DNA of 64,000 bases, from contig NZ_CP023407.1 in the NCBI RefSeq assembly GCF_003665435.1, positions 930,001 through 994,000 of the forward strand, written 5' to 3'. Below, piece after piece: positions 9,088 to 18,483 of this stretch. Below the pieces are notes generated by a model. That model was not told where the DNA came from, ran no database searches, and saw only the letters and a program-made list of their open reading frames with translations. Both the position numbers and the translations under genes were made by a program. The first letter of the stretch is position 1; each line of letters starts with the position of its first letter. The stretch is from Streptomyces fungicidicus. GTDB lineage: Bacteria > Actinomycetota > Actinomycetes > Streptomycetales > Streptomycetaceae.

Positions 9088-9115
9088 GACCGGCGCGGGG
9101 AAGGGGGTGCGGGCC

Positions 9116-9721
9116 GTGCGGGCGATCAGCGGACTCTGGCGCTGGCGGCACAACCCGCTGTGCCGCGGGACCGACCTGGCCGAGGCCTGGGTGGCGTTCG
9201 TGGCGCTGCTGCTCGTCCTCGTTGCGGCGCCCGCGGCCGGCGTGCTCGCCGGGGGCGCCGCCCAGGACGCCCTGCAGCGCTCCGTCCGCGCGCAGCACCA
9301 TTCCCGGCACCTGGTGACGGCCACGGTGGTGCGCAGACTCGAGGCGTTACCGATGGACGCGGACCCGGAGATCTCCACCGGCGGGGACCTGCGCCACCGC
9401 GTCCTCGCCCGCTGGACGGCGCCGGACGGCACGGAGCGGAGCGGCCCGGTGCCGGCCCGTCTGCCGGACCCCCGGCCGGGCGACGAATTCCGGATATGGA
9501 CCGACGGACACGGACGCATCGTGGCCCGGCCCCTGGACACCGCGACGGCCACGACGCACGCAGTGCTCGCCGGCGTCGGCACCACCCTGGCCGCCGCCGC
9601 GCTCGTCGAGGGCCTGAGACGGCTGACCGTCTGGCGCATGGTCCTGCGCCGGTACGCCCGTTGGGACCGGGCATGGGACAAGGCGGGTCCGGACTGGGGC
9701 AGGACCGGCACCGGCAACTGA
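9116..9721 (+). CDS. Rv1733c-like membrane protein
   Basis: 201 residues with the architecture of the Rv1733c family. A short cytoplasmic head ([18 protein letters not shown]) leads into a first membrane helix at about 25-50. An extracytoplasmic domain of ~100 residues contains [14 protein letters not shown] and a GDEFRIWTD loop. A second membrane helix (about 145-170) and a basic tail follow. Function unknown; the mycobacterial member is a dormancy-regulon protein. GTG at 9116 is chosen over GTG 9107 because the GGGGG run just upstream gives proper ribosome-site spacing only for 9116. Confidence 0.8.
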   Translation: MRAISGLWRWRHNPLCRGTDLAEAWVAFVALLLVLVAAPAAGVLAGGAAQDALQRSVRAQHHSRHLVTATVVRRLEALPMDADPEISTGGDLRHRVLARWTAPDGTERSGPVPARLPDPRPGDEFRIWTDGHGRIVARPLDTATATTHAVLAGVGTTLAAAALVEGLRRLTVWRMVLRRYARWDRAWDKAGPDWGRTGTGN

Positions 9722-9843
9722 CCGACGTTGCGGCTCTGGTCAACCCGGTGCCCGTACGCACGCTACGGTGGTCCGGCCGAACCGATCGGCGGCAGCACAC
9801 GCGCGACGAGCCACGTACGACAAGGTGGGGGCACAGCTACGCC

Positions 9844-12291
9844 ATGGCACAGGGCACGGTCCAGGTGACGCACACCGGCACATCGCGGTGGCGGCGCCGC
9901 ACGGGTGAGTACACTTCGCTCGCCGCCGCCCTGGAGGCCGCGGCCGAGGGCGACGTCCTCACCGTCGCTCCCGGGACCTACCGGGAGAACCTCGTGGTGC
10001 AGCGGGCGGTGACGCTGCGCGGCCCCGAGGGCTCGCCCGGATCGGTGCGCATCGCGCCCCTGGACGGCGTCCCGCTGACCGTGCGCGCCTCGGCGGTGGT
10101 GCAGGACCTGCACGTGGAGGGCCAGGACGCCACCGCCCCGGCCGTGCTGGTCGAGGAGGGCACCCCGGAGCTGCGCGACATACGCGTGGTCACCCGGTCC
10201 GCGGCCGGCATCGAGGTGCGCGGCGGCGCCCGTCCCTCGGTCCACAGCTGCACGGTCGACAATCCCGCGGGCGTCGGCATCGCCGTACTGGACGGCGGGG
10301 GCGGGGTGTTCGAGGACTGCGAGGTGGTCGCGGCGGGGCAGGCCGGCGTCGCGGTGCGCGGGGGCGCCCACCCCCGGCTGGAGCGCTGCCGGGTGCACCA
10401 CGCGTCGGGCTCGGGGCTGACCGCGACCGGGGAGAACTCGGCGCTGGAGGCCGTGGGCTGCGAGGTCTACGAGGTGCGGGGCAGCGGGGTCCAGGTGACC
10501 CAGCGCGCCACCGCCCACCTCACCGACTGCGACGTGCACCGCACGACCGGCGACGGCGTCACGCTCGACACCGACGCGGTGCTGACGCTCGCCGACTGCC
10601 GGATCCACGACATCCCGGAGAACGCGGTCGACCTGCGGTCCCGTTCGGTGCTCACGCTGACCCGCACCAGCGTGCGGAAGTTCGGCCGCAACGGTCTGTC
10701 GGTGTGGGACCCGGGCACGCGGGTGGACGCCAACCAGTGCGAGATCTTCGACAGCACCGGCGACTACCCGGCGGTGTGGGTGAGCGACGGCGCCACCGCC
10801 GTGCTGGACTCCTGCCGGGTGCACGACGTGCCGGACGCCCTGTTCGTCCTCGACCGCGGCTCCCGCGCGGACGTCGTCGACAGCGATCTCACGCAGGTGC
10901 GCAACACGGCCGTGTCGGTGAGCGACGGCGCCACCGCACAGCTCGACGACTGCCGGATCCGGGAGGCGGCGACGGGCGCCTGGTTCCGCGACCACGGCAG
11001 CGGCGGCACCCTCAACAGCTGCTCTGTGGAGGGCGTGCAGACCGGTGTGATCGTCACCAAGGGCGCCGACCCCACCGTCGAGCGCTGCACGGTCGACTCC
11101 CCGGCCGAGGCCGGCGTCTACGTCTCGGCCGGTGGCCGCGGCACCTTCGAGAACTGCCGGGTCACGGGCAGCGGCGGCTACGGCTTCCATGTGATCGACG
11201 GCAGCCGTACGACCCTGCGCAAGTGCCGTACCGAGCGCTGTGCGCGCGGTGGTTACGAGTTCGCGGAGGGCGGGGCGGACGCGGCGGGCGGTTCGGGCGG
11301 CCCGGTCGTGGAGGACTGCACGAGCGACGAGAGCGGCAGCCTGAGGCCGCCGGCGTCCCCGGAGCCTGCGGTGCAGACCGCGACCGGCACCACCGGTCTG
11401 CTGGGCACGGTCCCCGCCGCCCGGACGGCCGAGCCGGCCGCTCCCGCGCCGCCGGTCCCCGCCGGCCCCGGGCCGGAGACCCGCACCTCGCAGGCAGTGC
11501 TCGGCGAACTCGACGCACTGGTGGGCCTGGAGAGCGTCAAGCGCGAGGTGCGTGCCCTCACCGACATGATCGAGGTGGGCCGGCGCCGGCAACGCGCGGG
11601 CCTGAAGGCGGCGTCGGTCAAGCGGCATCTGGTGTTCACGGGCTCCCCCGGCACCGGCAAGACCACCGTCGCCCGTCTGTACGGCGAGATCCTCGCCTCG
11701 CTCGGGGTGCTCGAACAGGGGCACCTGGTCGAGGTGTCCCGGGTCGACCTGGTCGGCGAGCACATCGGCTCCACCGCCATCCGCACCCAGGAGGCGTTCG
11801 AGAAGGCGCGCGGCGGTGTGCTGTTCATCGACGAGGCGTACGCGCTGTCCCCCGAGGACGCCGGGCGGGACTTCGGCAAGGAGGCCATCGACACCCTGGT
11901 GAAGCTGATGGAGGACCAGCGGGACGCGGTGGTGGTGATCGTGGCCGGCTACACGGCCGAGATGGAGCGGTTCCTGTCGGTCAACCCGGGTGTGGCGTCC
12001 CGCTTCTCGCGGACCATCACCTTCGGCGACTACGGCCCCGAGGAGCTGCTGCGGATCGTGCGGCAGCAGGCCGAGGAGCACGAGTACCAGCTGGCGCCGG
12101 GCACCGGCGACGCCGTACTGGCGTACTTCACCGACATCCCGAAGGGGCCCGCGTTCGGCAACGGGCGCACCGCGCGGCAGACCTTCGAGGCGATGGTCGA
12201 GCGGCACGCGAGCCGCGTCGCCCAGCTCGACGAGCCGACCACCGACGACCTGACGCTCCTGTACCCGGAGGACCTCCCCGCGCTGCCCTGA
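9844..12291 (+). CDS. Right-handed parallel beta-helix / CbbX-type AAA+ ATPase fusion
   Basis: 815 residues, no signal peptide, so cytoplasmic. Residues 20-90 resemble a capping pectate-lyase-like start ([14 protein letters not shown]). Residues ~95-500 are about sixteen coils of ~23 residues, each ending in a strand of the form LxxCxV. Thirteen cysteines fall on this period (136, 159, 182, 206, 229, 252, 299, 324, 370, 393, 415, 438, 461), an internal cysteine ladder. A Pro/Ala linker (500-548) leads to a CbbX/SpoVK/EccA-like AAA+ module: Walker A GSPGTGKT (600-607), Walker B LFIDEA (660-665), Arg finger near 720 (ASRFSR). Role unknown; remodelling of a partner recognised by the helix is inference. 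It is convergent with the split hydrolase, with a 10-bp gap. Confidence 0.88.
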   Translation: MAQGTVQVTHTGTSRWRRRTGEYTSLAAALEAAAEGDVLTVAPGTYRENLVVQRAVTLRGPEGSPGSVRIAPLDGVPLTVRASAVVQDLHVEGQDATAPAVLVEEGTPELRDIRVVTRSAAGIEVRGGARPSVHSCTVDNPAGVGIAVLDGGGGVFEDCEVVAAGQAGVAVRGGAHPRLERCRVHHASGSGLTATGENSALEAVGCEVYEVRGSGVQVTQRATAHLTDCDVHRTTGDGVTLDTDAVLTLADCRIHDIPENAVDLRSRSVLTLTRTSVRKFGRNGLSVWDPGTRVDANQCEIFDSTGDYPAVWVSDGATAVLDSCRVHDVPDALFVLDRGSRADVVDSDLTQVRNTAVSVSDGATAQLDDCRIREAATGAWFRDHGSGGTLNSCSVEGVQTGVIVTKGADPTVERCTVDSPAEAGVYVSAGGRGTFENCRVTGSGGYGFHVIDGSRTTLRKCRTERCARGGYEFAEGGADAAGGSGGPVVEDCTSDESGSLRPPASPEPAVQTATGTTGLLGTVPAARTAEPAAPAPPVPAGPGPETRTSQAVLGELDALVGLESVKREVRALTDMIEVGRRRQRAGLKAASVKRHLVFTGSPGTGKTTVARLYGEILASLGVLEQGHLVEVSRVDLVGEHIGSTAIRTQEAFEKARGGVLFIDEAYALSPEDAGRDFGKEAIDTLVKLMEDQRDAVVVIVAGYTAEMERFLSVNPGVASRFSRTITFGDYGPEELLRIVRQQAEEHEYQLAPGTGDAVLAYFTDIPKGPAFGNGRTARQTFEAMVERHASRVAQLDEPTTDDLTLLYPEDLPALP

Positions 12292-12301
12292 GCGGGGCGC
12301 C

Positions 12302-14656
12302 TCACTCCGGGGCGCCGCCGCCGGGTTCCCCGGTGTGCCGGGGAGCCGGCACCTCCGGGCGCAGCCGGGCGAGCAGCCGGCGGCGTTCCTCGGCGAACGC
12401 CGGGTCGGCCTGGTAGTCGGAGTGGCCGAGGATCGGCGCGGGCAGCGGATGGGCGTCGGTACGGCCGTAGGCGAGCGGGTCCTTGAGCGGGGGGCGGTCC
12501 ACGTCGGGGCCGCAGTCGCCGGGCAGCCGCATGGGGCCGCCGATGGGGTCGGTGCTCCGGTAGAGGTTGCGCCAGCAGGCGACCTCCCGGTGCAGCGAGC
12601 CGAGCGCGTCCGGTCCGAAGTGGGCCGGGAACCAGCGGCCGTACAGCCGTTCCAGCGGGGAGCCGTAGGTCAGCAGGGCCACGCGCCGGCGGGTGGCGGG
12701 GGTGAGCTGCCAGGCCGCGGCGGCGGCGAGGACGCTGCCCTGGGAGTGGCCGGAGAGGACCAGCCGTCCGCCGGTGGCCCGGGTCCAGGTGGCGATCCGC
12801 CAGGTGAGGTCGGGCACCGCGCGCTCGGCGTAGCAGGGCGGGGCGAAGGGGTGGGCGGCGCGCGGCCAGAAGGTGCCGACGTCCCACAGGATGCCTATGG
12901 TGCGCCGCGCGGAGGCGTCCTTGTAGGCGCGGCGGCCCCAGGTGACGAAGAGTATGAAGCCCAGTCCGATCATCCAGGAGCCCAGCGCCTGCGCGGTCTC
13001 GGCGGCTCCGTGGACGACGGCCCACGAGCCCTGCGCGGCGTCGCCGGGGGTCTTGTCGGTGGTCAGGGCGCCGACGAGGGCTCCGGCGCCCAGCAGCAGT
13101 GTCGCGGCGGAGGTGACAGCGAGGACGCGCGGTCCGCGGTCGGTGAGCGCGGCCATGGCGCGTACGGAGGCGATACGGCGGGTGCGGCCGGGGTCTCCGG
13201 TCTCGCCGGGGTACTCCCGCTCCACGGCGGCGCGTTCCGCGCGCGCTATCCGCCAGGCTCGGCGGGCGAGCCAGCCGCACATCACCAGCACCAGGACGAG
13301 CAGCGGCGGGATCACGGACGCCTGCCAGGTGAGCAGCACCGGCGGCCCCGGGACGGAGGTCCCGGTGCCGTCCAGCCAGTCGGACACCCGCTGGGAGACA
13401 CCGCCGGACATCACGCCGCCCAGCGCGCAGGCGAGCATGGCGACGGCCGGTCCCGCCAGGCCCCGCATGGCGGCGCGCCGGTCGGGGTCGGTGAGGTGCA
13501 GGCGGTGGGCGACCCCGGCGAGGACGATCACCAGCAGGCCCTGCGCGAGGGCGAGGGCGCCGAAGGTGGCGTCGCCCGGCAGCCGGCCCGACGACTGCCA
13601 GCCGGGGCGCTCCCAGCCGGCGTAGAGCAGGGTGAGGCCGAGCAGGACGACGGCGGCGAGCGGCAGGCGGCGGACCAGGCGCCGGTCGAGTGCGGCGTCC
13701 AGCCGGCGTTCGGCGCGGCCCCGGCGGCAGACCACCCACACCACGGCGCCCACCCCGGCGGCCAGCGCCGCCTCCACGACGACGCCGAGGGCGGCCAGGG
13801 CGGCCGGGCCGCCCGGCTCACGGTCGTACCGGGCGGCGGCGGAGCCGACGGCGGCGGCGACGGTGAGCAGTCCGGCCGCGGTGTGCGCGGCGCGCAGCCG
13901 GGCGCCCAGGCGACGGCTGTACCAGAAGCCGGGCCGGCCCAGTGCGGTGCGGCCGCCGTCGTCCTCGGGCCCGGAGTCGTGGTCCATCGGCTGCTGGGAC
14001 TCGTACGCCCGCCAGGTGCGCAGGGACAGGAACCAGAGCAGGCCGGTGAGGGCGGCCGGCACCAGGGCGGCGAGCGCGAGCCGGCGGCCGGGGGCGCTCC
14101 ACCAGCCGCCGTCGGAGTTCTCCGGTGAGAGGAAGCCGAGCCAGGAGTGCCGGTCCGCGCACGCCCGCGTGCCCGCGCACTGCCAGGCGGCCAGGTCGAG
14201 GGCGACCTCGCAGGCGGCCGCGACCAGCAGCACCGTCAGGCTGAGCGCGGCCAGCCGCACCAGCAGCCCGTAGAGCCGGACCGCGCGCCGGCGGCCGTGG
14301 GCGGTGGGGCGCATCCAGTGGGCGAGGTTGACCACCATGAAGGGGAGCAGCAGCAGCCACAGGGCGCGGGTGCCGTTCCCGGAGGTGAGGTTGCACCAGA
14401 CGTAGGCCTCGGGGACGGGTCCGTCGCGCCGTGCGGCGGGTCGCCGCTCCGCGTCGGCGTCGTCGGCGCGGCGGAACACGGCGGCGATGTCGTCCCCGGT
14501 GACCCGGACCGTGCGCGGGTCGTCGAGCATCTGCCCGGGGGTGGTGCCGCCCACCCCGTGGACGAGCAGTTCCAGGGCGGCCCCGGACTCACCGGCGGTC
14601 CCCGCCGCCTGGGCGCCGGCGTCCTCGGCCGGTCCGTTCTCCCGCGTGCTGTCCAC
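12302..14656 (-). CDS. Polytopic membrane protein with split alpha/beta-hydrolase domain
   Basis: 784 residues. Near residue 30 there is a lipase-like first strand and oxyanion segment (LELLVHGVGG). About eleven membrane segments follow between residues 98 and 570. The C-terminal cytoplasmic or lumenal part then supplies a nucleophile elbow GHSQGS (Ser638), an Asp in STDPIG (703) and a His in GHSDY (745), a plausible Ser-Asp-His triad. The hydrolase fold therefore seems interrupted by a membrane domain. GTG start at 14656, ten bases after GGGGGAA. Substrate unknown; a lipid-linked ester is a reasonable guess. Convergent with the beta-helix/AAA+ gene. Confidence 0.72.
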   Translation of the reverse strand: MDSTRENGPAEDAGAQAAGTAGESGAALELLVHGVGGTTPGQMLDDPRTVRVTGDDIAAVFRRADDADAERRPAARRDGPVPEAYVWCNLTSGNGTRALWLLLLPFMVVNLAHWMRPTAHGRRRAVRLYGLLVRLAALSLTVLLVAAACEVALDLAAWQCAGTRACADRHSWLGFLSPENSDGGWWSAPGRRLALAALVPAALTGLLWFLSLRTWRAYESQQPMDHDSGPEDDGGRTALGRPGFWYSRRLGARLRAAHTAAGLLTVAAAVGSAAARYDREPGGPAALAALGVVVEAALAAGVGAVVWVVCRRGRAERRLDAALDRRLVRRLPLAAVVLLGLTLLYAGWERPGWQSSGRLPGDATFGALALAQGLLVIVLAGVAHRLHLTDPDRRAAMRGLAGPAVAMLACALGGVMSGGVSQRVSDWLDGTGTSVPGPPVLLTWQASVIPPLLVLVLVMCGWLARRAWRIARAERAAVEREYPGETGDPGRTRRIASVRAMAALTDRGPRVLAVTSAATLLLGAGALVGALTTDKTPGDAAQGSWAVVHGAAETAQALGSWMIGLGFILFVTWGRRAYKDASARRTIGILWDVGTFWPRAAHPFAPPCYAERAVPDLTWRIATWTRATGGRLVLSGHSQGSVLAAAAAWQLTPATRRRVALLTYGSPLERLYGRWFPAHFGPDALGSLHREVACWRNLYRSTDPIGGPMRLPGDCGPDVDRPPLKDPLAYGRTDAHPLPAPILGHSDYQADPAFAEERRRLLARLRPEVPAPRHTGEPGGGAPE

Positions 14657-14946
14657 TGATTCGCACTTCCCCCGTGACGCCCCGTCGGCTCCGTCCGTGC
14701 GGGCACAGGATCTCCTGTGCCGGGACGGCTCACACCTCTCGTCACGTAATCTCCCCGATCCGTGCGAAGGGCACGCCGCACGACGGAGATCAATGTCATG
14801 AGCGCGACGAGCGACCGGTGGGACCGTCCGGGGCCCGGCATGCGAGGATGGGACGTCCGCGTACCGATGACGGGCGGCAAGCCACTCGTCGCCGTGCGTG
14901 CGCGAGGCGTGTCGGACGACCGTGCGGTGAAAGGACCGGAGCGTAC

Positions 14947-15786
14947 GTGAGCGAGAATCAGAACCTCCTCGCGGAGCAGCGGCGCACCCTGATCCTGGAC
15001 GAGGTCCGGCGCCGGGGCGGGGTCCGGGTCAACGAGCTGACCCGCAAGCTCGGGGTGTCGGACATGACGGTCCGCCGCGATCTCGACGCGCTGGCCCGGC
15101 AGGGCGTGCTGGAGAAGGTGCACGGCGGCGCGGTCCCGGTGGTCGAGGCGAGCACGCACGAACCCGGGTTCGAGGCCAAGTCGGGCCTGGAGCCGACCGC
15201 CAAGGAGGACATCGCGCGGGCGGCGGCCGAGCTGGTCTCCCCCGGCGCGGCGATCGCGCTCTCCGGTGGTACGACGACGTTCGCGCTGGCGCACCGGCTG
15301 ACCGACGTTCCCGACCTCACGGTGGTCACCAACTCGGTGCGGGTGGCCGATGTGTTCCACGCGGCGCAGCGCGGCTCGGGATCCCGGCAGGGCGCGGCCA
15401 CGGTCGTGCTGACCGGCGGGGTGCGCACCCCGTCCGACTCGCTGGTGGGCCCGGTGGCCGACCAGGCGATCGCGGCGCTCCACTTCGACCTGCTGTTCCT
15501 CGGCGTGCACGGGATATCGGTCGAGGCGGGGCTGTCGACGCCGAACCTCGCGGAGGCGGAGACCAACCGCCGGCTGGTGCAGTCGGCCCGGCGCGTGGTG
15601 GTGGTCGCCGACCACACCAAGTGGGGCACCGTGGGGCTGAGTTCGTTCGCCTCGCTGGATCAGGTGGACACGCTGGTGACGGACTCAGGGCTGCCCGGGG
15701 AGGCACGCGCGGAGGTGTCCGAGCACCTGCGGCGGCTGGTGGTGGCGGGCGAGCCGGAGGAGCCCTCGGAGGCCGCCGGCATCTGA
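14947..15786 (+). CDS. DeoR/GlpR-family transcriptional regulator
   Basis: 279 residues. N-terminal winged helix-turn-helix (about 8-62: VNELTRKLGVSDMTVRRDLDAL) with the family ending VHGGA. A DeoR sensor domain (about 80-255) shows the sugar-phosphate-binding motifs LSGGTTTF, VVTNS and GVHGIS. Such proteins repress sugar or nucleoside genes and are released by a phosphorylated sugar. GTG at 14947 is preceded by GGACCGGAG. No adjacent sugar gene makes an obvious target; the 290 bp upstream probably hold its own promoter and that of the divergent hydrolase gene. Confidence 0.9.
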   Translation: MSENQNLLAEQRRTLILDEVRRRGGVRVNELTRKLGVSDMTVRRDLDALARQGVLEKVHGGAVPVVEASTHEPGFEAKSGLEPTAKEDIARAAAELVSPGAAIALSGGTTTFALAHRLTDVPDLTVVTNSVRVADVFHAAQRGSGSRQGAATVVLTGGVRTPSDSLVGPVADQAIAALHFDLLFLGVHGISVEAGLSTPNLAEAETNRRLVQSARRVVVVADHTKWGTVGLSSFASLDQVDTLVTDSGLPGEARAEVSEHLRRLVVAGEPEEPSEAAGI

Positions 15787-15860
15787 CGGCGCGCCGGTCA
15801 CCCGTCAGCGCCCGTCCGACGCCAAGTCCGGCTTCCGTCAGGAAGGTTGTGCGTAAGCCC

Positions 15861-15895
15861 CGCCGTCCGCGCGCGGTGGGGCAGCGCGGACGGCG
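15861..15895. terminator. Bidirectional terminator between DeoR and cds1
   Basis: Perfect 12-bp arms (CGCCGTCCGCGC and its complement) with an 11-base loop, between two convergent genes. Confidence 0.65.
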
Positions 15896-15904
15896 CCGCC
15901 GCCC

Positions 15905-17029
15905 TCAGCCGGGCCAGACGCCGGTCCGCAGCAGGGACTCGATGGCGGCCGTGTACGGCGCGATGTCCAGGCCCTGTTCGGCCAGCCAGGCGTCCGAGTA
16001 GTACTTGTCGAGGTACCGGTCCCCCGGGTCGCACAGCAGCGTCACCACACTCCCCCGCCGCCCGTCGGCCACCATCTCCGCGACGATCTTCAGCGCGCTC
16101 CACAGCCCGGTGCCGGTGGAGCCGCCCGCCCTGCGGCCGATGACCCCTTCGAGGGCCCGCACGGCGGCGACACTGGCCGCGTCGGGCACCTTCATCATCC
16201 GGTCGATCGCGCCGGGCACGAAGCTCGGCTCCATCCGGGGCCGGCCGATGCCCTCGATCCGGGAGCCCCGGTCGCAGGACACGTCCGGATCGCCGGTGGT
16301 CCAGCCCTGGAAGAAGCAGGAGTTCTCCGGGTCGGCGACACAGATGCGGGTGTCGTACTGCATGTAGTGGACGTAGCGCGCGAGGGTGGCCGAGGTGCCG
16401 CCGGTGCCGGCCGTGGCGACGATCCACGCCGGTTCCGGGAACCGCTCCAGCTCCAGCTGGCGGAAGATCGACTCGGCGATGTTGTTGTTGCCCCGCCAGT
16501 CCGTGGCCCGTTCGGCGTAGGTGAACTGGTCCATGTAGTGACCCCCGGTCTCCGCCGCGAGGGCGGCGGACGCCTCGTACATCGTGCGGGGGTCGTCCAC
16601 GAAGTGGCACCGGCCGCCGTGGAACTCGATCAGTCGGCACTTCTCGGCGCTCGTCGTGCGCGGCATGACGGCGATGAAGGGCACGCCGATCAGCTTCGCG
16701 AAGTACGCCTCGGACACGGCGGTGGAACCGCTGGACGCCTCGATCACCGGCCGGCCGGGATGGATCCAGCCATTGCACAGCCCGTACAGGAAAAGGGAAC
16801 GGGCCAGCCGGTGCTTGAGGCTGCCGGTCGGATGGGTCGACTCGTCCTTCAGATAGAGGTCGATGCCCCACCGCTCGGGCAGCGGGAAGCGCAGCAGATG
16901 GGTGTCGGCCGAGCGGTTGGCGTCGGCCTGCACCCTGCGCACGGCCTCTTTCAGCCAGGACCGGTAGGCGGCGTCACTGTGGTCGACGTCGAGGGTGGCG
17001 CCGGTCAGGGCCGGTCGGGGAGTGCTCAC
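15905..17029 (-). CDS. cds1: PLP-dependent L-cysteine desulfhydrase (Cds1 type)
   Basis: 374 residues, fold type II PLP enzyme. The Schiff-base lysine is Lys72 in TGSLKHRLA. The phosphate/substrate loop is [12 protein letters not shown], and [12 protein letters not shown] binds the PLP phosphate. The stretches [23 protein letters not shown] and [11 protein letters not shown] closely match, from memory, mycobacterial Cds1 (Rv3684), which releases H2S, pyruvate and ammonia from cysteine. Cysteine synthase-like activity remains possible. GTG at 17029 has a good AAGGAG seven bases upstream. Transcribed from the AT-richer region 17030-17362. Confidence 0.85.
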   Translation of the reverse strand: MSTPRPALTGATLDVDHSDAAYRSWLKEAVRRVQADANRSADTHLLRFPLPERWGIDLYLKDESTHPTGSLKHRLARSLFLYGLCNGWIHPGRPVIEASSGSTAVSEAYFAKLIGVPFIAVMPRTTSAEKCRLIEFHGGRCHFVDDPRTMYEASAALAAETGGHYMDQFTYAERATDWRGNNNIAESIFRQLELERFPEPAWIVATAGTGGTSATLARYVHYMQYDTRICVADPENSCFFQGWTTGDPDVSCDRGSRIEGIGRPRMEPSFVPGAIDRMMKVPDAASVAAVRALEGVIGRRAGGSTGTGLWSALKIVAEMVADGRRGSVVTLLCDPGDRYLDKYYSDAWLAEQGLDIAPYTAAIESLLRTGVWPG

Positions 17030-17362
17030 GGCAGGGCTCCTTACGCTGAGCGCCGACGGCGTCCCGCGCGGCCGGTATCCCGATCATAAACACCTGCCGC
17101 ACCGCCTCTCACCTGCATAAACACATCTTTGAGCGACTCAAAGGCACCCCTGGGGCGGATGATGCGCCGCCCCGGGGGGCGCATTGGCGCGAGTGCTCCC
17201 CCCGCACCGGGGAACGGGGCACGCGCACTGGTGCTCGGCGGCGGGTGCGGGCAGACTGCACCGGCGTGAGCAGGGTTTCGTACGCGGGCACACTGGAATG
17301 GGGCAGGAGCCGGCCCGTACGGCACGGTCCGGCACAGCGACACGCGCAAGGGGGCGGGCGGC
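17030..17362. promoter_or_regulatory. Divergent regulatory region upstream of cds1
   Basis: No gene. AT-rich islands unusual for this genome: two copies of ATAAACAC (about 17094 and 17116, plus strand) and a 7-bp inverted repeat CTTTGAG-N3-CTCAAAG at 17127-17143. These are candidate operator or promoter parts for cds1. The right half is GC-rich and leads to the small gene at 17363. Confidence 0.4.
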
Positions 17363-17686
17363 ATGGCGGAGCCTGACTTCACGGCCACGGGCGTGCGGAT
17401 CGGCAAGCGGCTGCGTTCGCTCACCCGGGCCGGCCAGGTCCGGATCAGCGACGGCCGGCTGGAGCTGCTCACCAGCTACGGCAGTGAGATCGACAGCGCC
17501 CCGGTGCAGGCCGTACGCGCGTCGAGGCCCTGGTTCGCGCCCGAGGACCGGGCGTTGGCGGACCTCAACGGCACCCGGTACCTGCTGACCCTGGGCGACC
17601 ACGACCCCGCGCCGGGTGAGACCGGCCCGCCGGCCGCCCGCCGTTTCATCGAGGCCGTACGCCGGGCGTCGGGGCGCGGCGCCTGA
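17363..17686 (+). CDS. Small conserved hypothetical protein
   Basis: 107 residues, not recognised as a named family. It starts MAEPDFTATG; GKRLRSL is followed by alternating strands (VRISDGRLELLTSYG, APVQAVRAS), an acidic loop, TRYLLTLGD and a C-terminal helix ending RRASGRGA. The strand pattern is compatible with a small PH- or cystatin-like beta sheet, but that is a guess. ATG at 17363 follows AAGGGGGCGG. Typical GC3 supports it as real coding sequence. The next gene begins 183 bp downstream. Confidence 0.6.
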   Translation: MAEPDFTATGVRIGKRLRSLTRAGQVRISDGRLELLTSYGSEIDSAPVQAVRASRPWFAPEDRALADLNGTRYLLTLGDHDPAPGETGPPAARRFIEAVRRASGRGA

Positions 17687-17693
17687 GATGCCC

Positions 17694-17707
17694 GTGACTT
17701 GCGTCAC
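17694..17707. promoter_or_regulatory. Candidate Crp site (GTG-N6-GnCAC)
   Basis: GTGACTTGCGTCAC matches the Streptomyces Crp consensus GTG-N6-GnCAC exactly. Further CGTCAC half-sites follow at 17719 and 17735 with 16-17 bp spacing. It lies upstream of the RsbW-like kinase gene at 17870. Confidence 0.4.
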
Positions 17708-17869
17708 TCCGCCTCTTGCGTCACGCTGGTCTCACGTCACTCTGGGTTTACCGGCGATAACGCTGCGAACCAGCCCGCCGGCCATGACAGCGGGCGGCCG
17801 TGTCACGCAGGCGCCCTGCTGGATCCGTCTTCCGTGTTCTTCCGGACCTCACGTCGGGGAGTCGCAGCC

Positions 17870-18415
17870 GTGATCAGTCACCCAAGCAGGCACTGCACGG
17901 TGGAGCTCCAAGCCCTGCCGTCGCGGATCGGCCAGGTCCGCAGAATCGTATCTGCGCAGTTGCGCTACTGGCATATGGACCCGTTGATAGACCGGGCCTC
18001 GCTCGGTGTGACGGAGCTGTTGTCCAACGTCCACCGGCACGCACAGCCCGACAAGACCTGCACCGTGGAGATCGAGCTGGTGCTCGACCGGCTCAAGGTC
18101 TCGGTGCACGACCACGATCCGCGGCTGCCCGTCGTGGCGGACGCGGGCCCGCTCGCCACCTGCGGGCGCGGGCTGGCGATGGTGGCCGCGATGAGCGAGA
18201 GCTGGGGCGCGCTGCCGGACGGCCAGTCCGGCAAGGTGGTCTGGTTCACCCTGCCGGCGCCGTCGGCGGCCCCCCTCACCGTCTGGGACCGGCGTCCCCG
18301 GCTCACCGCCGTCGAGCCCGCCGAGCGGCTCTTCGCCGAGCCCGCGCTCGTCGACCACACGGCCGAGGAGCACCGGGGCGCGCCCGTCCCCGTCAGGTCG
18401 GCCGTCCCCGGCTGA
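17870..18415 (+). CDS. RsbW/SpoIIAB-like anti-sigma factor kinase (HATPase_c)
   Basis: 181 residues. A single GHKL ATPase domain (about 10-130) has an N-box ELLSNVHRHA, a short G1-type region (VHDHDPRLP) and a G2-like GRGLAMVAAMSESWG. This is the compact form abundant in Streptomyces, which phosphorylates anti-anti-sigma factors or switches sigma factors. The C-terminal ~50 residues are Pro/Ala-rich and poorly ordered. GTG at 17870 is eight bases after GGGGAG. No sigma or STAS gene is adjacent, so the partner is unknown. A candidate Crp site lies upstream. Confidence 0.85.
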   Translation: MISHPSRHCTVELQALPSRIGQVRRIVSAQLRYWHMDPLIDRASLGVTELLSNVHRHAQPDKTCTVEIELVLDRLKVSVHDHDPRLPVVADAGPLATCGRGLAMVAAMSESWGALPDGQSGKVVWFTLPAPSAAPLTVWDRRPRLTAVEPAERLFAEPALVDHTAEEHRGAPVPVRSAVPG

Positions 18416-18435
18416 GGCCGTGCCGCACGGGTGTG

Positions 18436-18469
18436 GCGCCGGCGCCGTCCACCGCGACGGCGCCGGCGC
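18436..18469. terminator. Bidirectional terminator
   Basis: Perfect 14-bp arms (GCGCCGGCGCCGTC) with a six-base loop, between the convergent kinase and SHOCT genes. Confidence 0.7.
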
Positions 18470-18483
18470 ACCCGGGCGGGGCG

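Larger units (their letters stand above)
8733..9115. other. 383-bp intergenic region
   Basis: No credible coding frame. It holds a strong hairpin (8915-8946), a perfect 16-bp direct repeat (8958-8989) and an 11-bp tandem TTCATGAG repeat just before the next gene (9066-9087). The first part probably terminates the proline-rich gene and the last part is the promoter of the Rv1733c-like gene. Confidence 0.6.

Noticed and set aside
14798..14950. Small ATG-started peptide before the DeoR gene
   Set aside because: Overlaps the promoter area, shows no ribosome site and no family features.
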